Position numbers and translations under genes: made by a program. A DNA stretch of 64,000 nt, taken from Plazaster borealis (lineage: Eukaryota; Echinodermata; Asteroidea; Forcipulatida; Labidiasteridae). The first letter of the stretch is position 1. Each line of letters begins with the position of its first letter. The notes beneath the pieces are model-generated. The model was not told the origin of the DNA. It made no database searches and was given only the letters and a program-made list of their open reading frames with translations. Shown here piece after piece: positions 55,641-64,000 of this stretch. The stretch is from NCBI GenBank assembly GCA_021014325.1, contig CM037472.1, forward strand, positions 1,488,001 through 1,552,000. Direction: 5' to 3'.

Positions 55641-55934
55641 TACAGTGTTTAGGAATATGATTTTCCTTAAGTGTACAGAACAAAGGAATGTCCACAAAGT
55701 GACTGCAGCACAGAGCTGGGTGTGGTGGATTATTGTTGTTTCCCAAACCCTATTTCAACTGAATACATAATTTGTTGAGACTAAAGTAGGGGATAAGTTT
55801 GAAATTTGCTTCAAAATTGATCAACAGGAAAACACTCGGGTGAGAAATTTCAGATTGTTTTCTGAATATCAAGTTATAAACCACAACGGAAAATGACTGG
55901 GTAAACTTTTAAATAATTTTGGGTCGAACAAGGA

Positions 55935-56010
55935 AAAATTGACCAGAGCGGGACTTGAGCCTGCAACCTCCGGATGAACGTGCCGGCGCTCTATCATCTG
56001 GGCCATTTTG
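55935..56010 (-). mobile_element. tRNA-like sequence (34602 family), minus
   Basis: gagcgggacttgagcctgca and ctctatcatctgggccattt on the minus-strand tRNA head. Confidence 0.5.
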
Positions 56011-56209
56011 TTGGGGTCTCCCTATTTTTATTAATTCAGACTTTTAAGTAAGCCTGGTGAAGAAAAACAGCCGTTATTTTTCCTACGTACAAAGTGATTT
56101 TGTTCATTGATCTACTTCTCTAGTGCTGAGGCATTGTTCCTAAAAAGCTCTGTGAAATTTAAACTCCAGTGGTTACCAAAAGATGGAAATGCCATAATTT
56201 CATACCTCC

Positions 56210-56570
56210 TTAAAGGCAGGGTATCCCCTCTTGGTAATTGTCAAAGACCAGTGTCCTCACTTGGTGTATCCCAAGAATAACAAACCTGTGAAAGTTTGTG
56301 CTCAATTGGTCATCAAAGTTGCAAGAAAATAATGAAAGAAAAACAACCCTTGCTGCATAGAATTGTGTGCTTTTAGATGCCTGAGAAAGGCTTCATGCCT
56401 GAAGCCCTTCTCAGATTTCAATTTATGGGTAAAAAATTACCTCTTTCTCTAAAATTACAGGGGGTCGTTTCAAACAATGTTTCATCAACGCTACCCAGTG
56501 CTCTTTACAAAGTAAGTTTTTATGGTCATTTATTTTTTGAGTAATTACCAAAGGTATACACTCCCTTTAA
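56210..56570. mobile_element. TTAA MITE, A/B-related, abutting a second one
   Basis: TTAA-AGGCAGGGTATCCCC at the left, GGTATACACTCCCT-TTAA at the right. It shares its right TTAA with the next element. Confidence 0.75.
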
Positions 56571-56944
56571 AGGCACTGAACACGTTTGAAAATTGTCAAA
56601 GACCAGTATTCTCACTTGGTGTATTATACCAACATATGCATAAAATAACAAGCCTGTGAAAATTTTGGCTCAATTGGTCATCGAAGTTGCAAGAAAATGA
56701 TCAAAGAAAAAACACCCTTGTTGTACATTATTTTGTGTGCTTTCAGATAGGAATAAAAACTTCTTGCAAGAAGTTTTTATTATTTTAGTGAGAAATTACC
56801 TCTTTCTCAAAAACTACGTTACTTCAGAGGGAGTCGTTTCCTACATTGTTTTATACTATCAACAGCTCTCCGTTGCTTGTTACCAAGTAAGTTTTTATGC
56901 TAATATTTGTTTTGGGTCATTACCAAACGTGTACGATACCTTGA
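56567..56944. mobile_element. TTAA MITE, family A, inverted relative to 51870
   Basis: TTAA-AGGCACTGAACACGTTTG at the left, AACGTGTACGATACC-TTGA at the right (target site mutated). The interior is the reverse complement of 51870-52246. Confidence 0.85.
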
Positions 56945-57299
56945 AATTTTGATAATAATTTCAGATCTTTTTGTCAACAATGACTCTCACGCCAGGAAAA
57001 TAATAAAGAAGAAACACTGCTAGGTAGTCAAAACCTTCATCTGACAGATATTTTTGATCATGGTACAGTGACAGTTTGGCTCGGTCCGATGGTTTTCATT
57101 TGGGTTTAGTGTCAGATTGTATCTGGACTCTTGTAAGAAAATAACCTTCATCAATCGGATTAGACATTGTTTATTTGGCTTCTTGTATTTTATCTATTTC
57201 TTGTATCTTTGTCTAGTATTCAAATGTAGGTCACAGTGATCGAATGGATATTTTTGAAAGACAAAAATTATTGTACAGCCATACCTTGGTGCATGCTAT

Positions 57300-57970
57300 A
57301 CGTTGTGGCTATATTGGTGTACAGTCTTGGCGAGGGTGGCGACACTGGCGACCCATACAGGTAGGTCCTTTCTCTATGGTGTAGCCTACAAACGCACGAA
57401 AAAGGACACACAGAGGTGCTGTCTTGGTATACCATGCCCGATTATGTGGCCGAGGGTAACTCCCCAATGTTCCCATACTTTAACACACTATTTTCCATCT
57501 AAAATCCTCTAAAGAATTCCCAAGATTCCCAGAACACAATGAAGACACAATAGAGGGGGGGGGTACACCATGCCACATATCGAGCACCAAATGGGCGAGG
57601 ATGGCGACCCTTAGTGGTAGGCCTATGACATAACACAAAAAAGACATACAGATGTATTGTCTTGGCACTGATGTGGAAGTCTCGAAATGCTTTGATAGAA
57701 TGAAAGCAAAGTTCTGAGTTTTGTACTGATGTAAATTTATGCCCGATATGTGGCATATAGGGTAGAGAGTCGCCCGCCCCCCCCCCAAAAAAATAATAAT
57801 AATAATAATAATAATAAAATAAAAAATGTTCCTATACTCTAACACACTCTTCCCCTCTTGTGCAGAAGGACCCCCCCCCCCGAAAATCTCATAGAGAATT
57901 CCTAAGATTCCCAGAAGACAATGTAGACACAATGAGGTGGGGGTACATGCCACATCGAGCACAAAATGAT
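57300..57970. repeat. Local repeats including two copies of a 140-bp dispersed repeat
   Basis: 57470-57597 and 57828-57970 share ttaacacact, agattcccagaa, cacaatgaagacacaat-like text and catatcgagcac; a third copy is at 59808-59957. 57310-57435 and 57590-57665 share ggcgacactggcgacc/gatggcgaccc and gacatacagatg. (AAT)n lies at 57790-57820. Confidence 0.7.
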
Positions 57971-58829
57971 TAAAGTTCGCTCTGATTAGAAGTGCCGTTT
58001 CGTTTTAAGAAGAAATCACTTTTCAGGTTGAGGAACCGTACACATTGTGAGACTATGTAGGTCTGATGTGGCATTCGACAGGCCTATAATAGCCATTGTT
58101 TTCGCAAATTTGTGAAAACAATGAGTATGACTGCATTACAAGGTCATGGGTTCGAATCCCACCAAGCTGATTTCACAATGACTAAAATAAGCATTGTCGT
58201 TTAGCTTCTGAATCACAATTTCTTGACTTGTATGAGAGAGATTAGTTGTTGCCAGCTTGGTGTTTATATCCCCTCGTGGGAGTTTGCCGAGTTGCCCTGA
58301 AGGGAAGATCATCCAAACAAACATACAAACACCCCACCAAACAAACAAGCAAACAAACACCTCAACAAACAAACAAACAAACAAACAAACAAACACTCCA
58401 ACCACCGAAAAAACAAACAAACACTAAACAAACTGGTAAGTCTCCAATTGGTTCCCATCGGGACTCCTCCAAGGCTGAAAGAGACTTGATGCCTGGCTGG
58501 GGAGGCGGGAGGAGGACATCAATTGGCTCAGTTGTTTATAGAGCTTAAACAAAACCAGAGAAGGCAGCAAAGGTGAAAATATTTGAAATGATCAAGTAAG
58601 ATAATGTTCATATTTCGGTTTCTGACACCTTGCAAAACAACAAAGCACCAAACAGTAATCGTTTCCACAACATGCAAATTAGGGTGCTAAAAAGTGGCTT
58701 TATCTTTAGGCTTACACAAAGCTCGTTGAAAAATACACAATATTTACACCAACAAAATGTTACGAATAATCGTTGGCGATACTTTACCATCTCTAAATCA
58801 AGTTACAAAAATGATAACATCAAGTTTTA
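57971..58829. other. No gene seen; (AAAC)n microsatellite at 58320-58400; SINE fragment at 58135-58175
   Basis: aaggtcatgggttcgaatccc at 58139-58159 is a + strand B-box fragment of the 27905-type SINE. The AAAC run is interrupted by ccacc and ctcc. Confidence 0.5.
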
Positions 58830-59178
58830 TTAAAGGCATCGTACACGTTTGGTAATTACTCAGAATATATATTAGCATAAAAACTAACTTGGTAACGAGC
58901 AACAGAGAGCTGTTGATAGTATAAAACATTGTGAGAAACGACTCCCTCTGAAGTAACGTCGTTTTTGAGAAAGAGGTAATTTCTCACTAAAGTAATAAAA
59001 ACTTCTTGCAAGAAGTTTTTATTCCTACAAGGGTGTTTTTTCTTTCATCATTTTCTTGCAACTTCGATGACCAATTGAGCCCAAATTTTCACAGGCTTGT
59101 TATTTTATGCATATGTTGGGATACACCAAGTGAGAACACTGGTCTTTGACAATTACCAAACGTGTACGATGCCTTTAA
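58830..59178. mobile_element. TTAA MITE, family A
   Basis: TTAA-AGGCATCGTACACGTTTGG at the left, CGTGTACGATGCCT-TTAA at the right. It lacks about 28 bp of interior (gaaagcacacaaatttgtac) found in the copy at 51870. Confidence 0.9.
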
Positions 59179-59293
59179 ACAACCTCGTGAAGGAAGGAAA
59201 TGGTGTCCAAGGTTTCTTGGAGAGTGACGACTTCATCGAGATTGCTGCTGATGCAGCAGGTTCGTCTGATCACTGGACCTCAGCAAGAGTATA
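59179..59293 (+). other. Protein-like open frame, unrecognised
   Basis: Directly after the MITE a frame reads NNLVKEGNGVQGFLESDDFI … AADAAGSSDHW and stops at 59294. The composition looks coding-like, but no acceptor with a pyrimidine tract precedes it and no family is recognised. Confidence 0.2.
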
Positions 59294-59807
59294 GGAGAAG
59301 TAAAGGACAAAACATTAACAAGACATTCTGGTCGGCGGACATTTTAATCATAGTTTCAACCTTGTAAAACAGCGTGACTAACATGGTGAAGAGATTTAAC
59401 GCTTACTTCGCGCCAAAATAATCACGAGAAGAAAATTGGTTTATTATCGCCAGCAGGTTCCGGGAAACCTTTGCAGAGAATAGAGGCGTATAAATCGAAT
59501 CGCACCAGAGTTTCTCACAAATGCAATAAATTTATCTTACTTCATTCGAGTCGCTTCTCGTTTTTGTGTATTAATATACATTCGTGGAAAGTCGGTAGAA
59601 GAAAGAGCATTTGTATTTATGTTTTGAAATTTCACTGCAATACGTGTGTGGGTGGGCGGTGGTAATTGCCTCATAAATCTACGGGGTGTCCCTGCATGAT
59701 AGAACGGTAAGATTGGAATCTTACAATTTTCTTCAAGATTAAGCTGAAAAGTATCAGTATATTCAAACGAGGAGTATACGATGTCCGATGGCAGAAGGTG
59801 TCCCCTC

Positions 59808-59957
59808 AAATGTTCCCATACTTTAACACACTATTTTCCTCTTGTATAGAAGTAACCCCCTAAAATCCTCTTCATAATTCGAGATTCCAAGAACACAATG
59901 AAGACACATTAAGATGGGGGGGGGGTATGCAACGCCACATATCGAGCACCAAATGCA
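59808..59957. repeat. 140-bp dispersed repeat, third copy
   Basis: cccatactttaacacactat, aacacaatgaagacaca and ccacatatcgagcaccaaat match 57470-57597. Confidence 0.75.
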
Positions 59958-60690
59958 AGAATCGAGCTCCGAGCAGGCGAACAAAACTACAAGACTGTAT
60001 TTTGACACTGTGTTCAATTTCGGACTCATTATAGAAAAACAGAAATAATGTAGTGAATAAATCGGAAAGGCTTGCAGGGGCGAATCGAGGATATTCAGAT
60101 GGGGGCGCAAACTTTAAGGGCTAATTTTCACGTTGAAAAAAATTGTGAGTAATCCCAGAGTATAATGCGGGTGATCTAATTTATTTTGAATGATCTTCTA
60201 TGGATGATGTGTTTATAGTGAGAGGCAATTAAAACAAGCCCGTAGGAAGCTCCAAATCATCGGCTTGTCCCATCTCAGAAGTGGAAACAGGATTTATCAC
60301 CAAATTCCTCCCATAGTAAAATAAAAATGCAGAGAGCAAAGCCCTTTAATATGGCATGGGATCCAGGGCCCGCTTAAGGGCAAGGACAAATTTTGATTGC
60401 AGATGCTCTGCTGTGGTGCAATCTGAGGCGATTCCTGGCCACTTTCTTCCTCAATTTTGAGCAAATTATATTAAAAAGTATATTTAAGAGAATTACATTC
60501 TATTGGTTTACTCTTGTGGTCTAACAATTCTAAATCCGCCCCTGGCGTGGTTATATGTTATTAATAAAGAACTATCACTACATACAACAATACCCATAAC
60601 GAATTGATGTCAACAACAAAAAGCGAATAGTAAATATAAACAATTAAATGTCAATAACACTTCAGGAAACGAAAGAGTTGATAGGTTGTC
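59958..60690. other. No gene seen
   Basis: AT-rich. No exon recognised. Confidence 0.45.
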
Positions 60691-60692
60691 AC

Positions 60693-60702
60693 TGCGCATG
60701 CG
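60693..60702. promoter_or_regulatory. NRF1-like site
   Basis: tgcgcatgcg, a match to the palindromic NRF1 core, lies about 315 bp upstream of the ATG at 61017. Confidence 0.45.
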
Positions 60703-61012
60703 TCTCATAACTTATCTCTTGAGCACATGGCTTTTGTAACACCAACATTTAAAACTATCAGATATTGGTGTTTGAAGCTTTGCATGGTGTGGAAAAATAA
60801 GGAGTTACTATAAATAAATAATAAACTTGCGGGTACAACCATGTGTAAAATCTCTTTTGGAGGAGTGTTGGCTCTGATGAAAGATTTCCACACAGTCCCT
60901 TCACCGTTAGCGTAGGCAGAAGTAATACTGTAAACACTGATCGAGAACGAGGCCAAACTATACTTCCCATTGCAGCCTCGTTTTGGTGCCATTGATTTAC
61001 ATTTCGTGATAT

Positions 61013-61023
61013 CAAGATGGCTG
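61013..61023 (+). promoter_or_regulatory. YY1-like motif overlapping the start codon
   Basis: caagatggctg resembles the YY1 element (AAGATGGCGGC) that often overlaps the first ATG of animal housekeeping genes. Confidence 0.4.
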
Positions 61024-61248
61024 TTAAAAACTCCACCGCGGCAAAGCGAGCCATTAATTCACTCACAGGGTGCCCCTCCACCTCCAACGAACGTCTCTAC
61101 ATTACACATGAGGACTTTTCTATAATCTGCCAGCAGCATCTTCAAGCCACATCATGTCTAGCTTCAAGCGGGTACAGGTGCACCAATCAACGTCTCGCCG
61201 CCGGAACAAATTCCTCAAGTTGTAGCGGCCATTTGATCGTCATCCGAG
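61017..61248 (+). CDS. Probable first coding exon of an unrecognised gene (partial)
   Basis: The ATG at 61017 starts a 77-codon frame: MAVKNSTAAKRAINSLTGCP … CQQHLQATSCLASSGYRCTN … SSSCSGHLIVIRG. It ends at a donor, ccgag|gtaaat, after 61248 (phase 1). Five cysteines occur in the second half. Support comes from the frame, the donor and the promoter context (NRF1-like site upstream, YY1-like motif over the ATG), together with GC content above the surroundings. I do not recognise the family. No convincing second exon is visible before the right edge, so the rest may lie beyond 64000. Confidence 0.45.
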
Positions 61249-61827
61249 GTAAATAAAAAGTAGCACTCTGTGGATATGCCCGCTAAAATGAGGTCAAGAC
61301 ACAAACAGAAACCCCTCAATGTAATTTGTAGCTTCTCCTGCCGAGGCGGTAGCCCTGTTGGTTGCCCTGAGAATGCACTGCTGGCCAGTTCATCCATTTG
61401 GTGAAATACTAACCCAGATTTCGCTTTAATTATTCATAATAAATGGGCTGTATATGAGAACATTTACCGAACTGCACTGCCATTTAAGTTGCCGACATTT
61501 TTAGCTTTCAGTAAAGTGATGCATTAAGTATTGGGGTCGATTGTGACACATGCCCCCGTTTGGGTCCTGAGTGTGGAGTCTTAAGACGAAACAGAAAAAG
61601 AAGAAAAAGAAGGAAAAAACTTAATCAATAATATGAAATTAATCAATAAGTACCATGTGGGAATTAAACTGCAGTTTTGACAGACACCGACGTTAGTTTC
61701 GTGGCAATGATGTAGGCTATGATGCTGTGTTTGCCATAATTTAATGCAGGCTACCAAATGGCATTTATTTTGTTACTTATTGATAGACTTGTATCGTCTG
61801 TGATTACATTTCTTATTCCGGTATATA
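61249..61827. other. No gene seen (putative intron)
   Basis: AT-rich with A-rich runs near 61590-61620. No exon recognised. Confidence 0.45.
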
Positions 61828-62444
61828 CACTCTAAAAACAACCGGGTCAGACTTGACCCTGATCCCAGGTTGCAGGGGGGCTTGGATGGTGACCCATATC
61901 TGGGTCAGTATGACCCGGAAACGCTGTCAAAGTGACCTGAAACTGTGTCAAACAGACGCAGAATTGCTTTCACACCTTGTGTGTGTTAGACTTTCCTGTA
62001 GGCTCTTAGTTACAGGTGCTCATATTTCATTATCACTACATGTTTTAATCCAACAAAGTTTAGTAAAATTTGAAAATTCTTAGATGACGGTACTTGTATA
62101 GTCATATGAGTGGTAGATTCCCGTGCAAACAAAGTTCTGGGTCAAAAAGCTTTCAGTGTCTAACAGCTGGGCTCAATTTCGTTGCTAACAAAGTTTCTGC
62201 TAAGCAAATATTAACAGGATTCCAGTCACAGATTGTACATGAGAAATGGAATCTCGGGTGGGATAACCATATTTTGGTAAGCATGATTTTGTTGTGCTTA
62301 GCTACTTTTTGTGCTTAAGCAGCTCTATGAAATTGGGCCCAGTTTCCGGGTCAGATCCGGGTCAGATCCGGGTCAGATCAGGGTCAGATCAGGGTCAGAT
62401 CCGGGTCAGATCCGGGTCAATTCTGACCCGGAGTTTTCAGGGTG
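61828..62444. mobile_element. CACTA-like non-autonomous element with GGGTCA subterminal repeats
   Basis: Left end CACTCTAAAAACAACCGGGT and right end CCGGAGTTTTCAGGGTG form about 23-bp imperfect inverted repeats, flanked by ta at 61826-61827 and 62445-62446. Subterminal GGGTCA/TGACCC words recur on the left (61843-61917) and as an 11-bp tandem (gggtcagatcc) at 62348-62417. A dispersed palindromic repeat (62169-62340) is nested inside. Confidence 0.7.
62169..62340. repeat. Dispersed palindromic repeat, full-length copy
   Basis: Begins gggctcaatttcgttgctaa, ends ctatgaaattgggccc. Includes tctgctaagcaaatattaac and gtgcttagctactttttgtg. Confidence 0.8.
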
Positions 62445-62446
62445 TA

Positions 62447-63905
62447 ATGCACAACACATTGCATTCATTATCGGCTTGTTTTGTGAAAAATGTCGCACTT
62501 TTCAGGGTGATCCCTCAAGACATGTCAAATCATAAGCGATTCTTCATATGGGCTGCTGGAGACAAGACAGTCGATTCGTCGAGGCCAACGTTATTCATTT
62601 TCAATTATTAAGTCAAATTTCTAAGAGATCTTCGTTAAAAAAAAGGTTTGAAAACTGTTCATTATTAAACCATCAATCAATAATGTACGTTGCGGCATAA
62701 CTGTGTGTCATCGGTACAGTATGGAGTGACATGGTCTATAATGCAGTTCCAATGCCGAATATTTACTAATGCACACTTATCATTGCGATCGCCATAATAC
62801 TGGAGAATAATGATATTACACGAGAGCTTGTTGCGCTAGCTGGAAAACATAATGAAGTAAATCATATCACTATGCATGGAAGCTGACATCTTGTTCTGAT
62901 TGATTCCATACGACCATCCATCACGTTATGGACTTTAAATGGAAGCATAGTATGCATCATCAAATCGCACGGACTAATCATTACGAAGTACAAGGACACC
63001 GGTTGAATTTCACGAGGCATTCACGAAACGCGGGAAAACTGTAAACCCTTGTTGCCGTACGATGATCCCGCCCCCTACTCGTCACCCCTTTGAGCGGGGA
63101 GGGGGGAAATGAGGAAAGTTTAGAAAATACATCACTCCAAACTGCAGGTTTTATATTACACATTACTAATGGATAGTGCAATTTAAAGAATGTTCCATCA
63201 TGTTTTGTTAAGCTATAGGCTTAAACGGATTGGGGGAAAAATTCATCATGGGATTGTGTTGTTTGTCAGCGTTTTCTATTTTGGGGCTGATGAGGGGGCA
63301 GATCATTGTAAAATTTCATAGTGTTTTTTGTTTTAAATGTATGCAAGTTCGCCCAGAAACAAGGCTAAAAGCCACTCTTGGTAAGGGGTTACAAGAAGAA
63401 AATATCTCAGATGAAAATAATTAAAGGGAGTTGAAGGTAGGAATTGATATTCCTCTGAAAATAGTCTAGATTGTAGGATGGAGGGAAACACGCACCAGGA
63501 GTTCCAAAGAGATGCAATTCATGAAAAAAAAGGCTGTTGGAACGGCAACTTGTTCTACATCTCAGCAAAGCAAGAGTGTATGGGTGAGAAGGAGCAGAAA
63601 GCCTGGTTTCAAGCTCAAACATCCTGATTGGAGCAACCTGGTCGGACACACTGGTGGCAAACTATACACTATACGTTTACGTTTATTTCAATGCTGCCAT
63701 AAATCACAAAATAGTACAAAATGTTGTTTAATCAAATTGACAGTACATGTATATCAATATTTACAAAAATTGATATAAAAGTGAACATTACACAAATGGC
63801 AACATCTAGGACCGGGGTGAAACAACAGCTTTTGTTACCCAGCCTATGGACGGACAGACAAATGACAGACATACATGAAAAGACAGCACATAAGCGGGTG
63901 TAAGA
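62447..63905. other. No gene seen
   Basis: Several short open frames (for example 63512-63778) lack splice context and recognisable domains. A G-rich patch lies near 63095. Confidence 0.4.
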
Positions 63906-63910
63906 CAGTT

Positions 63911-64000
63911 ACATTTGCAGTGGCACATTTGCAGTGGCACATTTGCAGCGGCACATTTGCAGTGGTACATTTACAGTGGCACATTTACAGTGGCACATTT
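63911..64000. repeat. 14-bp tandem repeat, truncated by the window edge
   Basis: Unit cagtggcacatttg, about six copies with variants (cagcggcac, cagtggtac, ttacagtgg). It continues off the right edge. Confidence 0.93.

Overview
This window is animal nuclear DNA, not microbial. It has introns with GT-AG borders, long AT-rich non-coding stretches, tRNA-derived SINEs, TTAA-flanked MITEs, several minisatellites and one clearly readable multi-exon ciliary gene. The DRC5/TCTE1 reading plus the repeat style (dispersed 'cccaatttcatagagctgctta'-type repeats, tRNA-headed SINEs) point to a marine deuterostome, most likely an echinoderm and perhaps a sea star. That placement is an inference from repeat style and protein similarity, not a database match.

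Layout. 1-2061 is the end of a 28-bp minisatellite, running into a short open frame and an AT-rich 3'UTR-like tract with a diverged duplication (to about 4.0 kb). 4.9-10.0 kb holds an inverted-repeat element, three well-bordered non-coding exon candidates on the + strand, a SINE and nested MITEs. 10.27-12.75 kb is a 35-bp minisatellite split by a 708-bp transposon with a 7-bp target duplication. 13-15.5 kb has two 91-nt exon-like modules and a GC-rich island. 15.7-18.05 kb is a diverged AT-rich tandem duplication. 20.0-22.5 kb is two abutting minisatellites (about 34 bp and about 60 bp). 25.7-29.1 kb carries five minus-strand exon-like modules related to each other, with a sixth at 37.9 kb. 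29.78-30.44 kb is an intact-looking 667-bp foldback element that split a short open frame. 33.8-34.07 kb is a foldback segment containing a hammerhead-ribozyme-like motif.

The main gene is on the + strand: a 489-residue orthologue of TCTE1/DRC5, the leucine-rich-repeat subunit of the nexin-dynein regulatory complex of motile cilia. It has four coding exons (40967-41231, 41659-42516, 43845-44008, 51576-51758). A probable 5'UTR exon ends at 39823, with an RFX X-box (39750-39762) just upstream, which is the promoter signature expected of a ciliary gene. Intron 3 (7.6 kb) is packed with SINEs, MITEs and a very recent 148-bp tandem duplication. A TTAA MITE lies only 112 bp after the stop codon.

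Downstream (52-64 kb) are clusters of dispersed repeats, more TTAA MITEs, a probable first coding exon of an unrecognised gene at 61017 (NRF1 and YY1-like promoter motifs), a CACTA-like element with GGGTCA subterminal repeats (61828-62444), and the start of a 14-bp tandem array at the right edge.
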